A DNA stretch of 63,417 nucleotides, from the NCBI GenBank assembly GCA_949298635.1, contig CASFXG010000006.1, forward strand, positions 1 to 63,417, given 5' to 3'. Positions within the stretch are counted from its first letter, which is position 1; every line of letters starts with the position of its first letter. The translations under genes were made by a program, and so were the position numbers. A model generated the notes under the pieces. The model had not been told where the DNA came from and did no database searches. It was given only the letters and a program-made list of their open reading frames with translations. Below are positions 15,780 to 23,011 of this stretch, one piece after another. Origin of the DNA: an uncultured Coriobacteriaceae bacterium (lineage in GTDB: Bacteria > Actinomycetota > Coriobacteriia > Coriobacteriales > Coriobacteriaceae).

Positions 15780-17084
15780 TTACGCGTCCGCGTGGGGGCT
15801 CGGTTGCTCGGATGCACAGAGTGCCCAACGGGGCGTGTTGAAGGGATTGGTCCGGATGCCCTCGCGCACCAGCCGGCTTCGCCCGCCTGCGTCGACGATG
15901 GCGATACGCGGAAGGTCGCGGCTCAAGAACAGCGAGATGCCCTCGGTCATGCTGTAGGCACCCGTCTTCTCGAAGGCGAGGACGCTGCCGAGCGTGAGTC
16001 CTGGCAGGGGAAGCTGCTTTGCAAGCAGGTCGTTCGTCGTGCAGAGCGCTCCGCACACGGTCCACGCTTCCGGTTCTGCGCCTTCACCCGGGGAAGGGGC
16101 GTCCACATCCGCGCGCTTCACCGACCCGGGAGAGCGCGGTTGCTCGGCGGTACGGCCGTTCACCAGATGCACCGGCGGCTGGCGCATGGCCATGGATTGG
16201 CCGAAGTACACGAGCTGGTTGATGCCGCCGTCGACGATGGCGTAGCTCTGGCTGCCCACGCGCTTCGCGTCGACGACTCTCGTGAGGTAGGTTCCGCATG
16301 AGGCAACGAGGCTCCGTCCGAGTTCCAGCACGATACGCCCGTCGAATTCGAGGCTCGCGAGCATGCGCGCATACGCGGTGAGGAACGCCGGCTCGTCGAG
16401 GTCGTCGCCGGGGAAGTACGCAACGGGGAGCCCGGGGCCGATCTCGAGCTCGCGCGGCCGCCAGCCGAGGGCGCGGTCGAGCTGAAGCATGAGCGAGGAG
16501 AGGGCGTCGAGTTCCCGGCCGAGCCGCGCGAGCGAGGTCTTCTGCGTACCGGTGAAGAGCTGGATGCCGAGCGGCTCGAGGTGCTCGTGGGCAAGCGCGC
16601 GCCGCGCCGCTTCGATAAGATCCTGCCGGTCCATGCCGAACTGGCTTCCGTTGCTTAAGCGCAGCAGCACGCGTACACGTTCGCTGCGACGGTTCGCGAG
16701 CGCCTCCACGAGGTCGAGTTGGCCGAGCGACTCGATCGTCACCGCTGCGGGCAACCGCGCGCCACCGAGCGCGCTCGCGATGGTCTCCTCGTCTTTGTAC
16801 ACGCCGGAGATAACGAGCTTCGACTGCGGCATGCCGAGCGTCCGGCAGATGCGGTATTCGCCGGGCGAGCACACCTCGAGCCGGTCGACGAGCGGAGCGA
16901 CCTCAGGCAGCACGAACGGGTTCGCCTTCATGGCGAAGCAGAGCTCAAGTGGCTCTTGAAAGACGCTTCGCAGGTAGTGTACGCGCTCGGCGAGGACGCG
17001 TTCGTCGAAGACGTAGAGCGGGGTGCCGTATGCCTGCGCAAGCGCGGAAAGCTCGGCGTCGGTGAGGTGCGAATCTGTCATCAT
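15780..17084 (-). CDS. Fold type III PLP-dependent decarboxylase-like enzyme in a Dlt-like operon
   Basis: A 434-residue protein of the diaminopimelate/ornithine decarboxylase superfamily. The PLP lysine is K53 in FAMKANPF, the phosphate loop is ELEIGPGLPV (usually a GGG loop), and the second-subunit active-site motif is CGALCTTND (C348, D352; compare GPxCESxD). The ring-stacking histidine of DAP decarboxylase (HxGSQ) is replaced: the local sequence is QLFTGTQ, with Phe. Residues 310-340 are a low-complexity insert (proline, alanine, glutamate). The gene starts with an ATGA overlap with the adenylating enzyme; a second ATG at 17081 has better spacing to AGGAGG. It is probably an amino-acid decarboxylase or racemase that prepares the operon's substrate. 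Confidence 0.75.
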   Translation of the reverse strand: MMTDSHLTDAELSALAQAYGTPLYVFDERVLAERVHYLRSVFQEPLELCFAMKANPFVLPEVAPLVDRLEVCSPGEYRICRTLGMPQSKLVISGVYKDEETIASALGGARLPAAVTIESLGQLDLVEALANRRSERVRVLLRLSNGSQFGMDRQDLIEAARRALAHEHLEPLGIQLFTGTQKTSLARLGRELDALSSLMLQLDRALGWRPRELEIGPGLPVAYFPGDDLDEPAFLTAYARMLASLEFDGRIVLELGRSLVASCGTYLTRVVDAKRVGSQSYAIVDGGINQLVYFGQSMAMRQPPVHLVNGRTAEQPRSPGSVKRADVDAPSPGEGAEPEAWTVCGALCTTNDLLAKQLPLPGLTLGSVLAFEKTGAYSMTEGISLFLSRDLPRIAIVDAGGRSRLVREGIRTNPFNTPRWALCASEQPSPHADA

Positions 17085-18820
17085 GACCTCCTCGTTTGCG
17101 TGACGGATGCAGGGGACGGGGTGACGGATGCAGGGGACGGGGTGACGGATGCGGGCAAAGGAGCGGCGGATGCCCCTCGCAGGGTGACGAGTGCAAGGAG
17201 CGCGCGGCGGTCGACCTTGCCGTTCTTGGTGAGCGGCATGGCGTCGACGCGGATCGCGCGGGCGGGGACGAGGGGTATGGGCAGGCGCTTCGCCACGGCG
17301 GCGCGGAGCTCCCTGCCTTCAGCCGTGCCCTCGAAGAAGGCGTAGATGCGATGCCGGCTTTCGTCATACGCGCAACGGCAGCGCTCGACGCCCGGCTCGC
17401 GTTCGAACGCGGTGTCGATCTCTTCGAGCTCGATGCGGTGGCCAAGATGCTTGATCTGGTTGTCGATGCGCCCGCAGAAGAAGAGCTCGCCGCCTTCTCC
17501 CACGCTTACACGGTCGCCCGTCTTATAGAGCGTCTCGGGGAGCGCGTGCGCGAGCGGGTTCTGCACGAACGCCGCCCCGGTGCGCTCGCGGTCGCCGTAG
17601 TATCCCAGCGCGATGTCCGGGCCGCCCACGTAGAGCTCGCCCTCTTGGCCGGGCTCTGTGACCGGACGTCCCGCCTCGTCGAGCACGAGCACGCGACGGT
17701 TGGGGAAGGTGTCGCCGAGCGGCAGGTTTCCCGGGTAGGTGCGTTCGCGGTCGACCACGTGGTAGAGGCAGTTACACGTGACCTCGGTGGGGCCGTAGAG
17801 GTTTGCAAAGGTCGCTGCAGGGAGCTTCTGCATCCAACGCGCCAAGTGCGGCATGGGCATGACCTCGCCCGAAAACAGCACGAGGCGGATACTCGGCAGC
17901 TCCCCACCGTCGAGCGCATGCAGGCTGCTTACGAGGCAGAGTGCCGCGACCGCCCATACAAGCGCCGTTACCCGGCGCTCGCGCAGCGCGTCGACGAGTT
18001 CCGCCGGGGTGCTGAAGAGGCGTCTGGGCAAGATGGCAAGGGTAGCGCCGACGGCGAGCGAGCCGTAGATGTCCTTGACGGAGATGTCGAAGTCGAAGGG
18101 TGCCTGGTTGCCCATGACATCGCGGGCTCGGATGCCGAACGTCTCGACGAAGCCGTCGATGAACCCGCAGATGGCGCGGTGGCTCACGGCCACGCCCTTG
18201 GGCGTTCCCGTCGATCCTGAGGTAAAGAGCACGTAGGCGGGAGCGGTGTCGACAAGGATTCGCGCCTGGGCGGCGAGCGCTTCGGTATTGCGGGAGTGGA
18301 CGAGGAGCTCCTCGACGGTGAAGATGCGCGCAGTGGGGAAGCAGGCGTTTGCCGCTTCACTCGTCTCCTTGTTTGCGATGACCAGCGGGGTTGCGCCGTC
18401 TGAGGAGAGCGTGCCGAAGATGCTCGCCGCGCGCTCCGCGGGCGTTCCGGGGTCGACGGGCACGTAGAAGCCGCCTGTCATGAGCGTGCCCAAGAAGGCG
18501 GCGAGCATGTGCGCACTCTTCTCCATGAAGATCACGACGGGCTGTGGGCGTGTGGGCGCGGTGGCCGGGGCGGGCGCGACTGCCGTGTCGCTTGCGTCCG
18601 CGAGGGTCGTTTGCATCTCCAAGAGCGCGCTGCCCACCCGCTCGCTCATGGCTTCGAGCTCGCGGTAGGTATAGGAGCCGGTCTCGTCCACCACCGCTAC
18701 GGATTCCGGTCGGGTACGTGCTGCCCTCTCGAGGTAGGTGAGAGGCGTCGAGACGCGGTATCGTTCGTGTGGCGCGCTCGCGGCCTCGTGGGTGCGTCGG
18801 AGCGCTCTGCGGTCGTCCAT
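17081..18820 (-). CDS. DltA-like amino acid adenylating enzyme
   Basis: A 579-residue ANL-superfamily ligase. A3 is VLFTSGSTGTPKGVAVSH, the substrate-pocket strand is APFDFDISVKDIYGSL (close to DltA, with the aspartate that holds an alpha-amino group), A5 is NLYGPTEVTCN, A7 is LYKTGD and A10 is KNGKVDR. It should adenylate an amino acid and load the carrier protein encoded two genes later. The last 20 residues are an extra tail made of a repeated 7-residue unit (SVTPSPA) from a 21-bp tandem repeat at 17100-17157. ATG at 18820 follows GGGAGGAAGCCC; an upstream in-frame ATG at 18844 lacks a ribosome site. It is first in the Dlt-like operon. Confidence 0.85.
   Translation of the reverse strand: MDDRRALRRTHEAASAPHERYRVSTPLTYLERAARTRPESVAVVDETGSYTYRELEAMSERVGSALLEMQTTLADASDTAVAPAPATAPTRPQPVVIFMEKSAHMLAAFLGTLMTGGFYVPVDPGTPAERAASIFGTLSSDGATPLVIANKETSEAANACFPTARIFTVEELLVHSRNTEALAAQARILVDTAPAYVLFTSGSTGTPKGVAVSHRAICGFIDGFVETFGIRARDVMGNQAPFDFDISVKDIYGSLAVGATLAILPRRLFSTPAELVDALRERRVTALVWAVAALCLVSSLHALDGGELPSIRLVLFSGEVMPMPHLARWMQKLPAATFANLYGPTEVTCNCLYHVVDRERTYPGNLPLGDTFPNRRVLVLDEAGRPVTEPGQEGELYVGGPDIALGYYGDRERTGAAFVQNPLAHALPETLYKTGDRVSVGEGGELFFCGRIDNQIKHLGHRIELEEIDTAFEREPGVERCRCAYDESRHRIYAFFEGTAEGRELRAAVAKRLPIPLVPARAIRVDAMPLTKNGKVDRRALLALVTLRGASAAPLPASVTPSPASVTPSPASVTQTRRS
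17100..17157. repeat. 21-bp tandem repeat at the 3' end of the adenylating-enzyme gene
   Basis: Two full 21-bp units (17100-17120, 17121-17141) and most of a third are identical (GTGACGGATGCAGGGGACGG plus G). The unit is a multiple of three, so it adds heptapeptides to the protein without a frameshift, and copy number may vary between strains. Confidence 0.85.
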
Positions 18821-18859
18821 GGGCTTCCTCCCAAGTCGTTCCATCTGATTCGACGTAGG

Positions 18860-18914
18860 AGTATGCGGGGCGAACCTTCAGCGATTCTGAGCGCTTTCTA
18901 AAGGTTTCTTTAGG
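18860..18914 (-). promoter_or_regulatory. Candidate response-regulator site and promoter of the Dlt-like operon
   Basis: In the 186-nt gap between the sensor kinase stop and the adenylating-enzyme start, two tandem 10-bp half sites (TTTCTAAAGG and TTTCTTTAGG, 18895-18914) look like an OmpR-family recognition element. A possible -10 (CATACT on the minus strand, 18865-18860) lies about 30 nt downstream in the direction of transcription. This is pattern reading only. Confidence 0.35.
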
Positions 18915-18918
18915 TTGG

Positions 18919-18962
18919 CGAGGGGCTGCGGGCGACAGCCCGAGGGGCTGCGGGCGACAGCC
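18919..18962. repeat. 22-bp perfect tandem duplication
   Basis: The unit CGAGGGGCTGCGGGCGACAG plus CC occurs twice without a gap (18919-18940, 18941-18962) in the leader region between the kinase gene and the Dlt-like operon. Confidence 0.85.
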
Positions 18963-19006
18963 GTTTCGAGTGGACGGCGGCGGGGCGGTATCTCAGCCCG
19001 CCGTAC

Positions 19007-20656
19007 TCACGGCGCGACGGGTAGGTCGATGACGAACTCCGTGGCGAAGCCCTCGCGCGGCGGCTTCGCCACGTAGATCGTGCCGCTCATGAGGCTGATG
19101 CACTTCTGCGTGATGGCGAGCCCGAGGCCTGTGCCTGCGTTCGAAGTGCGGGCTGTGTTGCGGGTCACGAACGGGTCGAAGAGCGTGTCGGCGATCTCGG
19201 GCGCGATGCCGTCTCCGGTATCGGCGACCGAGATGCGCACAAGCTCGTCGCGCGGGTTTGCGGCGGGTACGCGCTCACAGAAGATGGTGACCTGCGTTCC
19301 TGCCGGGTTGTGCTGGCATGCGTTGCCCACCAGGTTGAGCAGGGCGCGGCGGAACAGCTGCTCGTCTACGAGTATGGGAGGAAGTTCCTCGGCAGCGGCA
19401 TTCGGCAGCTTCACCTCGACGCTGCAGTCGGACTGTTCGGCAACAGACGTCGCCTCATGTGCGATATCACGTAGCAGTTCGCCCACGTGCCGCCGCTCGA
19501 GGTGCGGGATGTAATCGGGGTGATCCATCTTTGCGTATGCGGCGAGCGTGTCGATGAGCTCGCTTGCGGCGAGCGACTTCTCGGCGATGATGCGGTGGTA
19601 GCGCTGTTCATCCTCTTCGGGGACGCGTCCGTCGCAAAACGCCATGGCATAGCCGTAGAGCACGGCAAGCGGTGTCTTGAGGTCGTGCGAGAGGTCGGCG
19701 ACGATGCGCTTCTGGCCGTCGCGGGCGTCGCGCAGCATGTCCATGAGGCCAATGAAATTGCGGTAGACGGGCGCGAGCTCGACGGGGATGGTCTTCTCGG
19801 CCTCCTTCGCCCGCGCGATGCCGTCACCGCCCCCGTCTGCTCGGTAGGCGTCGATCGCCCGGTCGAGGGGGAGCGTCACGCGCTTCATCTGGTGCACGAG
19901 GTACCACGCTGCGCCGCCGGTGAGGACGATTGCTACGGGTATGGCATAGAGCCAAAGGCGGTTGGCCTCCGCGACCGCACGCGCGAACGACGCGTCGGTG
20001 ACGAGCGGCGAGACGAGCACGAGCGTGCGTCCCGCTCCCGAGACGGTGGTGTAGTCGTAGCGCTCGACCGCCATGCGGGCGTTGTAGGCGCCTTTGATGA
20101 AGTCGAATTCGCGCTGCGTGAGCTGGCCGCGGTCGGCGAAGAGGTCGCCTTCGACCACCGTAAGGTCTTCGTCGAGGACGCACCAGGCGTCGGCATCCAT
20201 CATGCCGGATTCACCGTCGAGTCCGCAGAGCGTGATGCGGTAGCGCGTGGAGCCGTCGTTATCTTCGCGCAGGACTTCGTAGAACTGATTGTCCTCGTAG
20301 TCGTTGATCATCTCGAGGTCGCTCGAGAGGATGCGCTCGGCGACCTTCTCGCTCGAGGCGTAGAGCCTGGCGCCGCGCGCGTCGAAGATCGCGATGCCGC
20401 ACGAGGCGAGCTCGGGGGTGTCGAGCTCGTTGAAGCGGTCGTGCTCGAGGGCGGTCTCGTAGGTCAGGACGGTTTCCATGGTGGGGAAGGCGTTCGCGAG
20501 GCGCGTGTCGCTTATGACCGTGACGCCTGCGACGAGGGCGAGGAGCAGCACGGCGTATATGACGATGCAGGCCAGGCAGCGCCGCGCGAGGCTGCTCGAG
20601 GCACGGGCGAGGTGTTCAGATGCCCAGGTACGGGCACGAAGAAAGAAGTTATCCAT
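19007..20656 (-). CDS. Membrane sensor histidine kinase
   Basis: A 549-residue two-component sensor. TM1 is about residues 28-49, a 180-residue extracytoplasmic sensing domain follows, TM2 is about 236-255 (LYAIPVAIVLTGGAAWYLVH), then a linker, the HisKA box IVADLSHDLKTPLAVLYG with phospho-acceptor H324, and HATPase motifs NLVGNACQHNP, DTGDGI and GTGLGLAI. ATG at 20656 overlaps the regulator's stop codon by 8 nt (ATGGATAA), implying translational coupling; a TTG 21 nt upstream is less likely. The Dlt-like operon begins 186 nt downstream in the same direction, which suggests cell-envelope stress or cationic peptide sensing by analogy with known dlt regulators. Confidence 0.92.
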   Translation of the reverse strand: MDNFFLRARTWASEHLARASSSLARRCLACIVIYAVLLLALVAGVTVISDTRLANAFPTMETVLTYETALEHDRFNELDTPELASCGIAIFDARGARLYASSEKVAERILSSDLEMINDYEDNQFYEVLREDNDGSTRYRITLCGLDGESGMMDADAWCVLDEDLTVVEGDLFADRGQLTQREFDFIKGAYNARMAVERYDYTTVSGAGRTLVLVSPLVTDASFARAVAEANRLWLYAIPVAIVLTGGAAWYLVHQMKRVTLPLDRAIDAYRADGGGDGIARAKEAEKTIPVELAPVYRNFIGLMDMLRDARDGQKRIVADLSHDLKTPLAVLYGYAMAFCDGRVPEEDEQRYHRIIAEKSLAASELIDTLAAYAKMDHPDYIPHLERRHVGELLRDIAHEATSVAEQSDCSVEVKLPNAAAEELPPILVDEQLFRRALLNLVGNACQHNPAGTQVTIFCERVPAANPRDELVRISVADTGDGIAPEIADTLFDPFVTRNTARTSNAGTGLGLAITQKCISLMSGTIYVAKPPREGFATEFVIDLPVAP

Positions 20657-21395
20657 TGAATCGGTATCCAATGCCACGGACGGTTTCGATATAGCGGGGG
20701 TTGAGCGGGTCGTCTTCGAGTTTGGCGCGGATGTTCGAGATGTGCACCATCACGCTCGATTCCCCGCCAAAGGGCTCGCCGCTGATCTGGGCATAGAGCT
20801 GCGCCTTGTCGAACACCCGGCCGGGCGCCGCCATGAGGGCGGCCATGATTTTGAGCTCGGCTGTGGTGAGCGGGACGGTTTCACCGCGCTTGGTGAGTAG
20901 GAAGCGGGCTTTGTCGAAGACGAGGTCGCCTGCGACGAGGGTATCCGCCGGCTCTTGCACCGAGGCGGTGCGCCGTGCGGACGGGAGCTCGACGGTGCTT
21001 GCGGAGGAGCTGTCGCTCTTTGGCGCGTTTGTGCCATTCGCGCGCCTGAGCATGGCGCGGATGAGCGCGGTGACTTCGAGCGGGTCGAAGGGTTTTGCGA
21101 TGAACCCGTCTGCCCCGGCGTCGAGCCCCACGATCTTATCGGCTGGCTGCGAGCGCGCCGAGATGATGATGACGGGAATGCCGCTCTCGCGGCGGAGCGC
21201 CTTGATGAAATCATAGCCGTTCATGCGCGGCATCATGATGTCGACGAGGGCGATGTCGACGTGGTGCTCGCGCGCGAGCTCGAGCGCCTGCTCGCCGTCG
21301 TTGGAAGCAAGCACATCGTAGCCGCTGCCCGAGATGTAGAGCCGCAGCAGCTCCACGATGTCCTTATCATCCTCTGCGATGAGCACGGTTGCCAT
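20649..21395 (-). CDS. OmpR/PhoB-family response regulator
   Basis: A 248-residue regulator. The receiver domain (1-118) has the acidic pair EDD at residues 8-10, the phosphorylated aspartate D52 in ALVDIMMPRMNGYD, a conserved S/T in IIISARSQ and the lysine in FIAKPFDPLE. A 40-residue serine/alanine-rich linker leads to a winged-helix DNA-binding domain ending in the typical YIETVRGIGYRFNG. ATG at 21395 follows AAGGGGGTATCC; an earlier in-frame start at 21428 lacks a ribosome site. It forms an operon with the kinase downstream. Confidence 0.93.
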   Translation of the reverse strand: MATVLIAEDDKDIVELLRLYISGSGYDVLASNDGEQALELAREHHVDIALVDIMMPRMNGYDFIKALRRESGIPVIIISARSQPADKIVGLDAGADGFIAKPFDPLEVTALIRAMLRRANGTNAPKSDSSSASTVELPSARRTASVQEPADTLVAGDLVFDKARFLLTKRGETVPLTTAELKIMAALMAAPGRVFDKAQLYAQISGEPFGGESSVMVHISNIRAKLEDDPLNPRYIETVRGIGYRFNG

Positions 21396-21496
21396 GGATA
21401 CCCCCTTCACGTGCCGCGATTGTAGCAAGGCGGGGAAGCGCGGGGGCGGTCTGCCACGGGCATTCCATAGTGCTGAAGGAAGAATTAAGTGTGTGT

Positions 21497-21556
21497 CACT
21501 TTGGGGACGGGGTCAAAAGTGTTGAATTCAACACTTTTGACCCCGTCCCCAAAGTG
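21497..21556. repeat. Family F palindrome (60 bp, perfect)
   Basis: Exact palindrome centred on GAATTC: CACTTTGGGGACGGGGTC and AAAAGTGTTGAA on the left, mirrored on the right. Confidence 0.9.
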
Positions 21557-21565
21557 TTAGTCAAA

Positions 21566-21631
21566 CGAACCAGCCAATAGGGACGGGGGTTATTGGCTCG
21601 CCAAAATCCCCCGTCCCTATTGGCTGGTTCG
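21566..21631. repeat. Family G palindrome
   Basis: A 66-bp inverted repeat with arms CGAACCAGCCAATAGGGACG and its reverse complement, the loop containing TTATTGGCTCGCC. It shares the GGGACGGG core with families F and L. With the family F copy it fills most of the 304-nt gap before the patatin-like gene. Confidence 0.85.
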
Positions 21632-21699
21632 CTCCCTGCTTTTGACGGTTTTGAAGGGTATACTCAATAGTCCGTGAGAATCGAGGCGAATTTCAAGAC

Positions 21700-22641
21700 A
21701 TGGCGAATGGCAAACGAGCTGCCAAAAGCGGCGGCGACTACATGGTTTCAGACGTGAAGACCCCCGAGGAGCGTCCGGCGTTCGCGCCACCCACGCACAC
21801 GACAGGCGTGGTGTTCGAAGGCGGCGGCTTCCGCGGCCTCTATACCGAGGGCGTTTTCGACGTGTGGCTCGAGCATGACATCTTCGCCACACATGTGGTG
21901 GGTGTCTCCGCAGGCGCGACGTTCGGCTGCAATTACAAGTCCTGCCAAGTGGGGCGCGCGCTCCGTTATAACGCGCGGTTCTGCCAAGATCCGCGGTACA
22001 TGGGGCTTAAGAGCCTCGTCACTACCGGGAACTTCTTCAGCCGCGATTTCGCGTTCGGACGTCTGCCGTGGGAATTCGACATTTTCGACACGCCGACCTA
22101 CGCCGCGAACCCCATGCGTTTCACGGGCGTCGCGACGGACATCGAGACGGGCGAGGCGGTGTACCACGACATGAATGCCGGTGACGTGACCGACGTGGAG
22201 TGGATGCGCGCTTCTTCAGCGATCCCTGGACTTTCGCGCCCCGTCGAGCTCGAGGGGCGAAAGCTCCTGGATGGCGGTACGGCGGACTCGATCCCCTTCC
22301 GCTGGATGCTCGACCAGGGGTACGAGCGCTGTGTGGTGGTGTGCACGCAGCCGGAGGGGTACCGCAAGGAGCCGAACAGTCTTATGCCTGCGCTCCGCGT
22401 GATGCTGCGGCACTATCCGGCGCTCGTGGAACTCTTGGCGAACCGTCATGAGCGCTATAACGCACAGCTCGACGAGCTCGCGGAGCTTGAGAGCGCGGGC
22501 GAGGTGTTCGTTATCCGGCCGAGTGAATCGGTGAAGGTGCCTATCTCGATCAAAGATCCTGCCGAGCTCGAGCGCGTCTACGAGATCGGCCGCCGCGACG
22601 GCGAGAGGACACTTGCGGCGCTCAAGGAGTACCTGGCCTAA
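21700..22641 (+). CDS. Patatin-like phospholipase (acyl hydrolase)
   Basis: A 313-residue patatin-fold hydrolase with a Ser-Asp dyad. The oxyanion loop is FEGGGFRGLY (about residues 45-54), the nucleophile serine is in VGVSAGATFG, and the catalytic aspartate is in LLDGGTADSIP. No signal peptide is present, so it should be cytoplasmic, acting on phospholipids or acyl-CoA as in the bacterial YjjU/RssA group. ATG at 21700 has only a weak ribosome site; an in-frame ATG at 21742 is an alternative. It is monocistronic and followed by family A and D repeats. Confidence 0.88.
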   Translation: MANGKRAAKSGGDYMVSDVKTPEERPAFAPPTHTTGVVFEGGGFRGLYTEGVFDVWLEHDIFATHVVGVSAGATFGCNYKSCQVGRALRYNARFCQDPRYMGLKSLVTTGNFFSRDFAFGRLPWEFDIFDTPTYAANPMRFTGVATDIETGEAVYHDMNAGDVTDVEWMRASSAIPGLSRPVELEGRKLLDGGTADSIPFRWMLDQGYERCVVVCTQPEGYRKEPNSLMPALRVMLRHYPALVELLANRHERYNAQLDELAELESAGEVFVIRPSESVKVPISIKDPAELERVYEIGRRDGERTLAALKEYLA

Positions 22642-22676
22642 GGCGAGGTGACGATCTGGCACCGGGCGTCAGATTA

Positions 22677-22915
22677 GTGGGACTTTGAGACCTGGTGCTA
22701 AAGTCCCATAAGATTCCCTCTCGGCAACATCGCCGTGAATCCGATGTTCATAATGCAAATATGTCCGTTATGACGCCCCCTAACGGATACATCTGCATCC
22801 TAAAGCGCGAAAACAAGCGCCGGAACCCCAATCCACCCCTGCCATGGGACTCAGAGACCTGGTGCCAAAGTCTCACTCGAACGTGGGACTCTGAGACCTG
22901 GTGCCAAAGTCTCAC
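22677..22915. repeat. Cluster of palindromes: A, D, A, A
   Basis: Most of the 370-nt gap before the DUF2130 gene is repeat: family A at 22677-22709, family D at 22752-22799 (diverged arms AATGCAAATATGTCCGTTA and TAACGGATACATCTGCAT), and family A at 22844-22876 and 22883-22915. The last two are near-identical direct copies 7 nt apart. Confidence 0.85.
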
Positions 22916-23011
22916 GGCGGTTCTGTCCGGACGGCGCGATACGCTACCATACGTAGCAGAAAGACGATGCGCCGCCGCGCCGAGGTGCCATGCGGGGAGA
23001 GGGGCAAGGCG

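Noticed and set aside
14443-15957. A 504-codon open frame on the plus strand opposite the MBOAT and carrier genes
   Set aside because: It lies antisense to clearly conserved genes, its product is a low-complexity mix of Glu, Arg, Gly and His, and it has no ribosome site. It is a GC-bias shadow, as are similar long antisense frames at 36850-38322, 48824-50107 and 1220-1972.
21642-21664. Promoter TTGACG...TATACT before the patatin-like gene
   Set aside because: Both hexamers are good but only 11 nt apart, which is too short for a sigma-A promoter. One of the two may be real with a different partner.
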